46,170 bases of DNA, taken from assembly GCA_002437285.1 (NCBI GenBank), contig DJOV01000126.1:6849-53018 (forward strand), read 5' to 3'. Position 1 is the stretch's first letter. Each line of letters opens with the position of its first letter. The notes under the pieces were generated by a model. It was not told the origin of the DNA. It made no database searches and saw nothing but the letters and a program-made list of their open reading frames with translations. The position numbers and the translations under genes were made by a program. The stretch is from Prevotella sp. UBA6429 (GTDB lineage: Bacteria; Bacteroidota; Bacteroidia; Bacteroidales; Bacteroidaceae). Shown piece after piece: positions 7,764-17,500 of the stretch.

Positions 7764-8195
7764 ATATTTTTAGGGCTATCTTTTTTGTTTTCAGTTTTTT
7801 CTCCTGACTTCATCAATGCGTCACCCAAATCAAGATTTGCAGATGGAAAAGTCAAAAAGTGGCTTGATGGCAAGATACTGTTCTTTAGGGAACGATGTTT
7901 TTGTAAAGTAGGTGTTATAGAACTTTTCAACACCAAAAGAAGTGTTCTTCAGAGTTTATTCTTAATTTTGCACTTACTGGTTGACTCTATAGTTATGCAA
8001 ATTATCAAAGAGCTATTTCGTTACTCAAAACGTTAAATATCAGAGTGTTATATTAACAACTTAACGGGTGATTTCAGTATCTGTTTTTCGGAGCATCTAA
8101 CTGGACACCCTATATAATAGCTGTTTTAAGTGTACAATTGCTTTAACCTGAAGTTTAGGACGTGTATTTGCCATCCGCCTTGAGCGTGTCATCGC
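7764..8195. other. AT-rich non-coding stretch
   Basis: About 430 bases with no convincing gene: the short open frames here lack coding bias. A -7-like TAATTTTG on the plus strand (7973-7980) lacks a -33 partner. Base composition differs sharply from the GC-rich flanks, as expected for the edge of transferred DNA or a decayed mobile element, but I find no transposase remnant or clear terminal repeats. Confidence 0.5.
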
Positions 8196-8882
8196 TTAGG
8201 TCGTTACCTCTTTCCAGTCGATGAGACCTTTGCCTTGGTCGTCGAGCTCCACGGCGAGGGCAATGACCTTGCGCTTGTCGGCACGGAAGGGAGCGGTGTA
8301 ACAGTTGTCACGGATTTGTCGTTCGGCTGAGGCAAGGCCACCATTGTTGGTGAGCTTGAGCTCCATGACGTAGATGAAATGGGTCACTTCGACAACCATG
8401 TCAATGCGACCATTGGCCATCATGTGCTCAACCTCCACATGGCAACCAATGGCGTTGAAGATGGTGCTCATGATAAGTCGATAGCGTTCCTCCATGTCCA
8501 TCGATGCCAACTTTTTGTTGCTGTAGGGCACGTCGGCGATGAGCGCCTTGAGGCAGCGTCTGGCGTGTGGCAACTGGCCCAGTTGCAAGGCGAGCATCAA
8601 GTCTGACTGCACTGACTGCACATCGCTGACTTTGCGCAGGGTGAGGGCGGGCAACACCATGTCGTAGAGCTCTTGGTGCCCCTCGAAGTAGGCTTGCAAG
8701 GTGTCGATGAGTACCGACTTGCCGAAGCGGCGAGGGCGGCTGAGGTAGCAATACTTCTTACCGCTATTGGCCAGTTGCCACACGAGGTCGGTCTTGTCAA
8801 CATATAAGTATCCCTGTGTGCGAATCACACTGAAGGATTGCACGCCCACGGGCAGTCGGCGGTCGGATGAGTAGGTCGTCAT
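8196..8882 (-). CDS. AAA-ATPase-like / PD-(D/E)xK nuclease family protein, internally deleted
   Basis: 228 residues, against roughly 500-530 for the usual Bacteroidetes AAA-ATPase-like plus PD-(D/E)xK family (PF09820 with a C-terminal nuclease). Residues 1 to about 75 hold the conserved start (LPVGVQSF, YVDKTDLVWQL) and the Walker A-like RPRRFGKSVL (49-58). Residues from about 90 on resemble the C-terminal part, including the nuclease core D161...E174-x-K176 (GRIDMVVEV, MELKL). The middle, with the rest of the ATPase domain, is missing, yet the frame is intact from start to stop. The result is either a degenerate gene or a minimal nuclease with a relic ATP-binding start. A consensus promoter lies just upstream. 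Such genes occur in many near-identical copies in Bacteroidetes genomes. Confidence 0.75.
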   Translation of the reverse strand: MTTYSSDRRLPVGVQSFSVIRTQGYLYVDKTDLVWQLANSGKKYCYLSRPRRFGKSVLIDTLQAYFEGHQELYDMVLPALTLRKVSDVQSVQSDLMLALQLGQLPHARRCLKALIADVPYSNKKLASMDMEERYRLIMSTIFNAIGCHVEVEHMMANGRIDMVVEVTHFIYVMELKLTNNGGLASAERQIRDNCYTAPFRADKRKVIALAVELDDQGKGLIDWKEVTT

Positions 8883-8902
8883 GTGAAGTTCTCTAATATT
8901 TG

Positions 8903-8933
8903 CAAAGGTAGCTTATGTGGGCTGTATGGGCAA
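8903..8933 (-). promoter_or_regulatory. Promoter of the internally deleted ATPase/nuclease gene
   Basis: On the minus strand: TTG (8933-8931), 20 bases, TACCTTTG (8910-8903), 20 bases before the start codon at 8882. It matches the Bacteroidetes consensus, so the shortened gene probably still has a working promoter. Confidence 0.7.
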
Positions 8934-9018
8934 GCGAAGCGGCGACTTTTTTGACGCGGCCAGAGATTTTTTCGTGCAAGAGAAGGCTTGCCGACCTTGG
9001 CGTTCTTGAGGCAAGCCA

Positions 9019-9062
9019 ACAAAAAAGCTCCCGCGAGCACCAAGGCTTGCGGGAGCTTTCGT
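9019..9062 (-). terminator. Terminator of the DUF4859 repeat gene
   Basis: Arms 9049-9059 and 9024-9034 (AAAGCTCCCGC and its complement) form an 11-pair stem with a 14-base loop. Read on the minus strand it ends in a run of T, 60 bases after the stop at 9124. A second 8-base inverted repeat (8985-8992 with 9010-9017) follows it. Confidence 0.9.
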
Positions 9063-9123
9063 TATTGTCGTTTGGCCCAGAGTGGGCGGCTGTGGGAGCC
9101 GCGCGCTGGTGGGTGCGGGTGAA

Positions 9124-11550
9124 TTACTTCACCACATACTTCTTGCCGTTCATGATGTAGAGGCCGTGGGCGGGCTTGCTGACCTGGCGTCCGCTGAGGT
9201 CGTAGATCTTGCCGTCCTTCTTGGCGTTCTGCCGGATGCCGTCGATGCCAGTGGCATAGTCCTCGGCGTTCATGAAGGTGATGTTGATGAGGTAGATCTT
9301 GGTCTCGTCGTTCTCGCCCTTCATCTCGAAGCCGATGGTGGCGTCAGCCTTGTAGCCTGCGCCGAGCTCGTCGGTGGCATTGGCGTAGATGATGATCTTG
9401 GTACCATCGTCAGAGAACTGGATGCCGATGTTGCCGCCATTGTTGTCGCAAGCACCGTCGTTGGTAAACATCAGACCTGTCTGCACGGGATCGACACCCT
9501 CGGTGTAGACACCGCTTGCGTTGCGGCCCACGAGGCTGTAGGAAGAGATGAGCGTGGTCACATCGGTGCCGAGAGCCTCGGCCACAGGAGCGAGGTCAAA
9601 GTCAACCTCCTGGTCGGTATCGCCCACAGGCAGCGTGATGTCGGTGGATCCTACCTCGGTGATGGTCTGGATGACCGACACCACCTGGTAGTTGAGCGTC
9701 ACGGTCATCATCTTGCCCGTCTCCTCGTTGACGAGGAAGAACTGTCCGGAGTAAGCCGTGCCAGGCTGGTCGGCAGCATACTGCATGGCTTTGAAGGTGT
9801 ACTTGCCGTCGGCGATGCTGGTGCAGATGCCCCAAGGAGACTGAGCGTCAGAGGTCCAGCCCATCGACTTGCCGTCCTTGTCGAGCCAGAAGCCCGGATC
9901 CGGGTTCATGTTGTAGGTCTTGGTGTAGACCATCGTCTCGGGATAGGCATCGGGGCTCTTGCGGCGCAGCGAGTCGGAGATGTAAGCGTAGAGCACGGGC
10001 GAGGTGGTGCCGATGGCGGCGTTGATGTCTTCTACGGGGATGCTGCTGTCAGTGGTGCTCCACTGGTAGTCACCGGGCAGGCCCTGGATGGTCACGGTGC
10101 GCTTGGCCACGCTCTCAAACTGGCTCTGCTCACGATTCTTGCTCTTCTCGATGGCCAGCACGACGTTGACGCTGTAGTACTTGTCGGCGTTGACGAAGTA
10201 GAGTGTGGCGCGTGCGGTGTCCTCAGACTGAGCTACGTCAGGATACTGTCCCACGTGGATGTCGGTGTAGTTGCCGTTGGAGGCAGGCTCCACGAAGAAG
10301 TAGGCACCTGTGCCCCAGTCGGTCTTGATGCCAGCCTGTGTGAGCCAGAAACCGCCGTTGTTGGCAGAATATTCAGAGGTGAGATTGCCGTTGGCGTCGA
10401 TGGCCTGCATCTGCACGTCGCTTTCTGCTACGCCGAGAGCGGCAGCGATGGCGGTCATGTTAGGATAGATGCTGGTGGTCGAGTAGTCGTTGGTAGGCAT
10501 TTGGCTGGTGGTGATGGTGGTGTCGCCCACCTGTGTCATCTCGTACAGGCCATGGTAGGGAGCCTCGATGATGTTGACGGTGTAGTTCACCTTGTAAGCC
10601 TTGTCGCCATAGACGAGGTAAGCGTCGAAGTTGGGCTTGTCGCCCACCTTGTTGGCCTTGGGATACTGGCCGATTTGGCAGGTCAGCGTGTCGTTGTCCG
10701 CATTGTAGCTGAAGCTGTTCGTGTAGAGCACGTCGGTGTTGTCGTAGGCGTTGCTGCCGCAGCTCCATGTGCTGTCACCCTTGCTGTCGATGGTGCGCTT
10801 CATCCATCCGTCGTTGGTGCTGACGCTGGTCAGCGAGTCGGACATCATGCCGTAGGTCTGGTCGACTTTCGGCAGGTAGGTGATCTTGGAAACGATGTAG
10901 GAAAGGTCTTCCTTGCTGGCACCCAGCTTTTCGGCCAAGTCGCTGACCTTGACATACACCTTGTCCATGTCGTAGGCCGAGCGCGGATACTGCTCGATGC
11001 TCGCGGCAGCCTCGCCCACGATGTTGAGCTTGGAGATGGCCAGCTCAGCCGCGGGAGCCTGGGGCACGTAGACCTGGTAGGTCATGTCGAACGTGACGGT
11101 CTTGCCGCCGTAGACCAGGGCAGCCTTCACCTGCAGCGTGTCGGAAGCGGTGAAGTAGTTGGGCATCTGTCCGACGTAGACATTGAAGATGTCGTTCTCC
11201 TCGTCGAAGTTTTGGCCGACGAACCAGGCACCGCCGTTGTACTCGTGCACCTGTCCGGTCTTGGTGAGCCAGAACTCACCCGGGTTGCCCGTGTAGGTGT
11301 TGACGGTGCCGGTGGAGTCGATGACGGCGAACACCTTGGTGTTCTCCATGTCCGACAGTTGTGCCACGAGGGTGGCGGTGTCGGTGCCGAGAGCCTCGGC
11401 CACCTCTGTCAACTTGAACTGGTGTCCCACGTTCGAGTAGTCGCTCGTGGGACCTTGCTTCAGCGTGGCCGAGAACTGTGCGCTGGCATTGAGGCCAAAG
11501 AGGCACATCAGGGCTAACAGAAGCTGTCTCATGGTAGTAGACTTTTTCAT
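9124..11550 (-). CDS. Secreted protein with five DUF4859-like repeats and a C-terminal sorting-like domain
   Basis: 808 residues. A Sec signal peptide ends near residue 25 (LLLALMCLFGLNASAQ). The mature protein is built of about five divergent units of roughly 130-150 residues (near 28-165, 170-330, 335-470, 480-630 and 632-760). Most contain an ALGT/GAS helix start, a GFWLTxxG-type turn and a final strand pair ending in a LVYGxKxYxVNYxV-like motif, which is the DUF4859 pattern. The last 40 residues (DLSGRQV, GLYIMNGKKYVVK) look like a type A C-terminal domain of the type IX secretion system, so the protein is probably surface-exposed. It is transcribed away from the SusCD locus, which also has a DUF4859-like end on its CotH protein. 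A binding role is plausible; no catalytic motif is seen. Confidence 0.85.
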   Translation of the reverse strand: MKKSTTMRQLLLALMCLFGLNASAQFSATLKQGPTSDYSNVGHQFKLTEVAEALGTDTATLVAQLSDMENTKVFAVIDSTGTVNTYTGNPGEFWLTKTGQVHEYNGGAWFVGQNFDEENDIFNVYVGQMPNYFTASDTLQVKAALVYGGKTVTFDMTYQVYVPQAPAAELAISKLNIVGEAAASIEQYPRSAYDMDKVYVKVSDLAEKLGASKEDLSYIVSKITYLPKVDQTYGMMSDSLTSVSTNDGWMKRTIDSKGDSTWSCGSNAYDNTDVLYTNSFSYNADNDTLTCQIGQYPKANKVGDKPNFDAYLVYGDKAYKVNYTVNIIEAPYHGLYEMTQVGDTTITTSQMPTNDYSTTSIYPNMTAIAAALGVAESDVQMQAIDANGNLTSEYSANNGGFWLTQAGIKTDWGTGAYFFVEPASNGNYTDIHVGQYPDVAQSEDTARATLYFVNADKYYSVNVVLAIEKSKNREQSQFESVAKRTVTIQGLPGDYQWSTTDSSIPVEDINAAIGTTSPVLYAYISDSLRRKSPDAYPETMVYTKTYNMNPDPGFWLDKDGKSMGWTSDAQSPWGICTSIADGKYTFKAMQYAADQPGTAYSGQFFLVNEETGKMMTVTLNYQVVSVIQTITEVGSTDITLPVGDTDQEVDFDLAPVAEALGTDVTTLISSYSLVGRNASGVYTEGVDPVQTGLMFTNDGACDNNGGNIGIQFSDDGTKIIIYANATDELGAGYKADATIGFEMKGENDETKIYLINITFMNAEDYATGIDGIRQNAKKDGKIYDLSGRQVSKPAHGLYIMNGKKYVVK

Positions 11551-11666
11551 AAGCTATGATTTATAAAAAGATGTTTGGTTTTAAAAGATTTTTTGATGTT
11601 TCGATTTTCATGTGCCGTCGGCACCGGGACAATCCGTAGAGTGCCACCCCATGCTCAACGATGCCG

Positions 11667-11698
11667 CAAATATAGGGAAAAATGCAAATGGCCGCAAA
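11667..11698 (-). promoter_or_regulatory. Promoter of the DUF4859 repeat gene
   Basis: On the minus strand: TTTG (11698-11695), 20 bases, TATATTTG (11674-11667). It matches both consensus halves and gives a leader of about 110 bases before the start at 11550. Confidence 0.75.
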
Positions 11699-11817
11699 TA
11701 AAATCTCGGAAAAATGGGGCAAAAAGACGATTTTTCAATCCATTGGACTATTTTTTTATCCATTGAGACCGTGTTAAACATTTTAAGTGTTAAATCTCCA
11801 TTTTTTTATAAATTAAC

Positions 11818-11848
11818 TTGCAGTTCTCATCCTTTTAATATATCTTTG
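11818..11848 (+). promoter_or_regulatory. Promoter of the FAS1/SusCD operon
   Basis: TTG (11818-11820), 20 bases, TATCTTTG (11841-11848). It leads into the seven-gene operon starting at 11935, with a leader of about 80 bases. Confidence 0.8.
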
Positions 11849-11934
11849 CAATTGCATCCTTAGCCTATCAGGCCCTGTCCGCATGCATGCGGACCCTTGG
11901 CTGCAAAATGAAACAAAACCTAACATATCCACAC

Positions 11935-14583
11935 ATGAAACATCTGAAATCCACGCGCAAGGCACTGACGGCGGCTACAGCTCTCCTGCTGGCCACCGGA
12001 GCCCCGATGTTGCAGTCGTGCGAGAAGGATATCCTCACCGGGCAACCGTCGTGGCTGGGCAACTCCATCTACGACCAGCTCAAGGAGGAGGGTAACTACT
12101 CGTACACGTTGCGTCTCATCGACGACCTCGGACAGACCGCCGTGCTCAGCCAGACCGGTAGCAAGACGCTCTTCGTTGCCGACGACGATGCCTTCAACAA
12201 ATGGTTCCAAACCAACAGTTGGGGAGTGAAGAAGTATGAGGACCTCACCCAGGCCCAGAAGAAGCTCATCTTCAACTCTTCGATGGTCAACAACGCCTAC
12301 CTCATCGAGTTGCTCAGCAATGTAAGCGGCAACCCGCCCGAGGAAGGCATGTGTATGCGCCGTGAGACCGCCGTCTCAGTGTTCGACTCCGTGGCCCGTA
12401 TCTATCCCGACCAGATGCCCAACACACAGTATTGGACCAAGTACAAGGATCACACCAACGGCATCGTGCTGCTCCGCGACAACACGACCCAGCCCATGAT
12501 CCACTTCCTGCCCGCCTACATGCAGCTCAACAAGATCACCGACAACGACCTCGCCACGCTCACCAACGGCGAGTCGACATCGGCCAGCGACGCATGGGTC
12601 AACGGCAAGAAGATCATCGAACGCGACATCACCTGCAAGAACGGATATATACATAAGGTGGACGGAGTGATGACCTCGGCCGACAACATGGCCGGCATCA
12701 TCCGCACGCACGCCAACATGAGCCGCTTCAACAATCTGCTTGACCGTTTCTCGGCACCTTACTACGATGACGCTGCCACAAAGGAGTACAACCGCCTGTA
12801 CAACAACACCGACTCCGTGTTTGTGCTCCGCCACTTCGCCACGACGGCCAACACCGGTGGCTACGGAGCGGCCCAGTCGGGCGAGCTCTCGACAGATCCC
12901 AACGGGCAGGCCGTCGACGCCAAGCTGCTCTACGACCCCACGTGGAACCACTATATCTACAGCAACACATCGGGCTACGACCTCCACTATGACGCCGGAG
13001 CCATGCTCGTGCCCTCCAACGAGGCCTTCAACAAGTGGTGGAACGCCGACGGCAAGGTGCTGCAGGACATGTACGGCACATGGGACAACGTGCCCATGAA
13101 CGTGCTCGTGAAGCTCATGAACATCAACATGATCAATACCTTCTCGGAGACCGTGCCCTCGAAGTTCAAGAACATCGTCGACAACACCACCAAGGTGAGC
13201 CTCGGCATCACCACCGCCGACGTGGACAGTTGCTTCATGGGATGCAACGGTGTGGTATACTTATTAAATAAGGTGTTCACGCCCGCCGACTACCGCTCGG
13301 TGAGCTTCCCCGCACTGATCAACTCTAACGGAGCCGACGGCATCATGAGCGTCATCTACTGGGGCATCGACAATCTCAACTTCGAGCCCTACCTCAACTC
13401 CATGGACTCCTACTACAGCTTCATCCTGCCCACCAACAAGGCCATGCTCTGCTATGTGGACCCCTGCACCTACGGCACCAACCGCACCAAGCTCTACCGC
13501 TTCACCTACAACAACAAGCGCAAGACCGTCGTGGCCAACCGCTACGACTATGACCTGTCGACCGGTGTCGTGGACGAGGCTTCCAAGGACTCGGTGACCA
13601 GCGCCGACCAGGTGAAGGACCGCCTGGAGGACCTCCTCAACAGTCTCATCGTCGTGGGCAACGTCGAGGACGGACACTCCATCTACAAGTCGAAGGGCGG
13701 ATCGCCCGTCATCGTGCGCCATGCCGGCAAGGCCGGGCAGATGACTGTCAACGGCGCCTTCCAGCAGGAGACCGGCACCAATGTCGTGGTGAAACAGATC
13801 TACGACCAGAGCGGATCCGGCAACGGTAAGGCTTATGTAGTGGATAACGCCCTGCCGCTGACCAGCCAGCGCAGCACATTCAGCATCCTGCAGGAGAACG
13901 ACAAGTTTAGCGCCTTCTTCAAGTTGCTGCAGGGCTCGTCGCTCCTTGCCAACCGTCTCCTCGGACAGTACGACCCCGCGACGGGCGAGAAAAACATCAG
14001 CGTGTTCGACAACTACAACTACACCGTCTATGTGCCCACCAACGCCACCGTGCAGCAACTCATCGACGAGGGGTACCTGCCCACTTGGGATGACGTGGAC
14101 GCCCTGACGGCCGATGATTTCGGAGGCGACAAGAAAGCCTACGACGCCGCGAAGACCGCACTGGGCAACATCATCAACAACTTCCTGCGCTACCACATCC
14201 AGGACAACAGCGTCTTCATCGGCGGCACACCGCAGAACAGCGTGCGCTACGAGTCGTCGAAGATCAACCCGGCCAACAAGCGCTACTTCTCAATCACCGT
14301 CAACGCCGACGACAACCAGATGAACGTCGAGGACCAGCTGGGCAACAAGCGCCACGTCATCAAGGCCGACGGCCTCTACAACGTCATCGGACGTGAGTAC
14401 TGGCTCCAGAACCGCGACAAGGTGGCCACCAGCCAGATCTATCAGGCTTCCGACGTCGTGGTGCACCAGATCGACGGACCGCTCTTCTACGACCGCGACC
14501 AGCTCAAGCCCTGGCGAGAGGTCATCGGCCTGTCCAACGCCTCGGCCAAACGACACAACAACGCTAAAGCAAGGAGGAGATAA
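11935..14583 (+). CDS. Fasciclin (FAS1) domain surface lipoprotein, first gene of the uptake operon
   Basis: 882 residues from the chosen start. The frame opens at 11887, but the ATG at 11935 begins a clean lipoprotein signal (MKHLKSTRKALTAATALLLA) ending in the lipobox LQSC, followed by EKD. Three to four FAS1-like units can be seen from their H1/H2-type blocks: LFVADDDAFNKW, MLVPSNEAFNKWW, FILPTNKAML and YTVYVPTNATVQQLI. FAS1 domains mediate adhesion or ligand binding; in Bacteroidetes they occur as lipoproteins next to SusCD pairs and probably act as surface glycan- or protein-binding parts. The stop is 3 bases before the SusC start, so translation is coupled. Ligand unknown. Confidence 0.88.
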   Translation: MKHLKSTRKALTAATALLLATGAPMLQSCEKDILTGQPSWLGNSIYDQLKEEGNYSYTLRLIDDLGQTAVLSQTGSKTLFVADDDAFNKWFQTNSWGVKKYEDLTQAQKKLIFNSSMVNNAYLIELLSNVSGNPPEEGMCMRRETAVSVFDSVARIYPDQMPNTQYWTKYKDHTNGIVLLRDNTTQPMIHFLPAYMQLNKITDNDLATLTNGESTSASDAWVNGKKIIERDITCKNGYIHKVDGVMTSADNMAGIIRTHANMSRFNNLLDRFSAPYYDDAATKEYNRLYNNTDSVFVLRHFATTANTGGYGAAQSGELSTDPNGQAVDAKLLYDPTWNHYIYSNTSGYDLHYDAGAMLVPSNEAFNKWWNADGKVLQDMYGTWDNVPMNVLVKLMNINMINTFSETVPSKFKNIVDNTTKVSLGITTADVDSCFMGCNGVVYLLNKVFTPADYRSVSFPALINSNGADGIMSVIYWGIDNLNFEPYLNSMDSYYSFILPTNKAMLCYVDPCTYGTNRTKLYRFTYNNKRKTVVANRYDYDLSTGVVDEASKDSVTSADQVKDRLEDLLNSLIVVGNVEDGHSIYKSKGGSPVIVRHAGKAGQMTVNGAFQQETGTNVVVKQIYDQSGSGNGKAYVVDNALPLTSQRSTFSILQENDKFSAFFKLLQGSSLLANRLLGQYDPATGEKNISVFDNYNYTVYVPTNATVQQLIDEGYLPTWDDVDALTADDFGGDKKAYDAAKTALGNIINNFLRYHIQDNSVFIGGTPQNSVRYESSKINPANKRYFSITVNADDNQMNVEDQLGNKRHVIKADGLYNVIGREYWLQNRDKVATSQIYQASDVVVHQIDGPLFYDRDQLKPWREVIGLSNASAKRHNNAKARRR

Positions 14584-14586
14584 CCC

Positions 14587-17500
14587 ATGAAACAATATCT
14601 AAGATACATATTGCTGTCCATGCTCTGCATCGTAGCCATGCAGGCATCAGCCCAGCAGATCACGTCCGTGCACGGATCCGTCCTCGACGAGTTTGGGCCG
14701 GTCATGGGCGCCGCCGTCTGCGAAATCGACGCCAACGGGCGTATCATCGAGTCGACGACGACCGATGTCAACGGTAACTACTCCATGAAGGTGAGCAACC
14801 CTGCCAAGAACAAGTTGCGCATCAGCTTCGTGGGTACCAAGGCGCAGGTGCTGCCCTTCAGCAGCGATGAGATCAACGTCACCCTCAAAAGCCAGAACAC
14901 GCTGAAGGAGGTGACCGTCACCGCCAAGAAGCGCCTCTCGGGCGGCGGTCTCGCCATCCCCGAGCGAGAGATCTCCTATTCCACGCAGACCATCTCTACC
15001 AAGGAGTTTGAGGGTCTGGGCATGAACACCATCGACGAGGCCCTTCAGGGACGTATCGCCGGACTGGACATCGTGTCGGTCAGCGGTAACCTCGGCGCCG
15101 GAACCACCATGCGTCTGCGCGGTGCCTCCACCGTGTCGTCGCTCACCTCGTCGAACCCGCTCATCGTGGTCAACGGCAACACATGGAACGTGGACATGAG
15201 CAACTTCGATGTCAACTCGGCCAACGACGAGCAGTTCGCACAGCTCCTCAACATCAACCCTGAGGACATCGAGAGCATCACCGTGCTCAAGGACGCCGCC
15301 GCCACAGCCATCTACGGATCGCAGGGTGCCAACGGTGTCATCCAACTCGTCACCAAGCGCGGCAGCAAGGGCCGTCCCCGCGTGAGCTACTCGCTCCGCC
15401 TCACCGGCACTTACCAGCCCAAGGGCTACAAGCTCCTCAACGGTGACGACTACACCATGCTTCTCAAGGAGTCGTACTTCAACCCGCAGCAGAACGACGG
15501 TGCCGCCAACATCCGCGAGATCAACTACGATCCGACGTTCTCCGAGTATGAGCAGTACAACAACAACACCGACTGGCGCGACGCCGTCACCCAGTTCGGT
15601 CTCCGTCAGAACCACTTCCTCTCCATCACCGGTGGCGGTGACAAGGCCACGTTCCGTATCTCGGGCGGTTTCGACAACGAGACCGGCTCCGTCATCGAGC
15701 AGAAGCTCAACCGCTTCTCCACGCGTGTGGCACTCGACTACTACGTGAGCGACCGCATCAAGATTGCCACCAACTTCTCGATGACCTACACCAAGAACAA
15801 GCGCAACTACGACAACCTGCTCTCCATCGCCTACCGCAAGATGCCTAACATGAGCATCTACGAGCAAGACGAGTATGGACGCAACACCAGCGCCTACTAT
15901 GAGATGCTGCAGAGCGCCTCGTCGGTCTTCAACGATGACCAGAAGAATCTTGTCAACCCCGTGGCATCGGCACACCTGGCCAAGAACGACCAGCGCACCT
16001 ACGACATCTCGCCTGAGTTCCAGATCGACTACAAGCTGCTCGGCATCGACGATGATAGCTGGCGCCTTGACTACCAGGGCCGTGTCTACATGAACATCTT
16101 CAACGACTATGTGGACAAGTTCTATCCGCAGGAGCTTATCACCAGGGTGTGGAGCAGTGGCGTCAACGAGGCCTACACAGGCTCCAACAAGAGCGTGGCC
16201 TTCAACACCAAGCACACGCTGACCCTCATACCTCATTTCACTAACAAGGACCACTCGCTGATGATGATGGGCCGCTTCGAACTCACCTCGGGTAGCTCCA
16301 ACGGACAGGGCACCAACGCTCACATGCTCCCCTCGGGTGGCATCATCTCGCCCGACGCCGGCGGTAAGGTCACAGGCTTGAGCTCCAGCTTCAGCCAGTG
16401 GCGCTCGATGTACTACACCTTCTCGACCCACTACGCTTACAAGGGCCGTTACATGGCCGACTTCTCGCTCCGCATGGACGGAACGACCAAGTTTGGTCCC
16501 GACCGTCGCTGGGGTTACTTCCCCGCCGTGTCGCTCCGCTGGAACATCATCGACGAGCCCTGGATGGAGAACGCCCGCAAGTGGCTCTCCATGCTCAGCA
16601 TCCGTCCCAGCTGGGGTCGCGTGGGTAACCAGCCCGGTAGCGACTACCTCTATATGAGTAAGTATGGCACCACAAGCGGATACCTCGGCAACAGTGCCAT
16701 GACACCTACCAACATCCGTCTGACCGACCTGCGCTGGGAGACCGTCTCCACCTACGACGTGGGTATGGACATCCACTTCTTCAACGACAAGCTCAACCTC
16801 ATGCTCGACTGGTACCAGTCGACCACCAAGGACATGCTCATGGGTAACATCCGCATTCCCTCCAACTCGGGTTATGCCCGGCTGGCCACGGGCAACGTTG
16901 GCTCCATGCGCAACACGGGTTGGGAGTTCAACATCGACACCAACAAGCTCATCGAGGCCGGCAAGTTCTACATGGACTTCAACGCTTCTTTCGGCAACAA
17001 CCGCAACGAGATCCTCTCCATGGACGAGTCGGTGCTGAAGTCGCTCAACAGCGAGTTCAACTACAACAACCGCGAGGTGTTGCAGCGCGTGCAGATCGGT
17101 AACCCCTTCGGTGCCATCTACGGTTTCCGCTACAAGGGTGTCTACCAGTACCAGTATGACACCTACAAGAACATGACCGACGAGGAGCGCCAGGCTTTCG
17201 ATGCCGCCGGCAAGACAGCGCCTGTGGCACGCAACGCCGAGGGCAAGGTTATCCTCGATGACAAGGGCGACCCCATCCAGATGGCTTACAACTACTCGAA
17301 CCTCTCTTCGGGTACCACCTATAAGTTCAAGGGCGGCGACGCCATGTATGAGGATGTCAACAACGATGGCAACATCAATGCGCTCGACATCGTCTACCTC
17401 GGCTCTTCACTGCCGAAGCTGACCGGTGGTTTCGGTTTCAACTTCAACTATAATGGTTGGAAGCTCAACACGCAGTTCACCTACCGCGTGGGCAACAAGA

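Larger units (their letters stand above)
11551..11934. other. Divergent promoter region between the DUF4859 gene and the SusCD operon
   Basis: AT-rich region carrying one consensus promoter for each direction (11667-11698 on the minus strand, 11818-11848 on the plus strand). The 119 bases between them are T- and A-rich with no gene. Nothing like an operator palindrome is obvious. Confidence 0.7.

Noticed and set aside
7463..7807. Plus-strand frame of 114 codons over the structured RNA region
   Set aside because: No coding pattern, and it runs through the long inverted repeats; the conserved-looking feature there is RNA structure, not protein.
9082..11517. Long plus-strand open frame of 811 codons opposite the DUF4859 gene
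   Set aside because: It is the antisense shadow of a GC-rich gene; its translation is rich in Val, Gly, His and Asp with no domain, while the minus strand has a signal peptide, repeats and a promoter.
11887..11934. Upstream ATG codons at 11887 and 11908 as the start of the first FAS1 lipoprotein
   Set aside because: They would place extra polar residues before the signal peptide; the ATG at 11935 gives a normal lipoprotein signal.
14647..16776. Long minus-strand open frame of 709 codons inside the first SusC gene
   Set aside because: It is antisense to a clear SusC with all plug and barrel motifs; the reading is compositionally odd and has no start signals.
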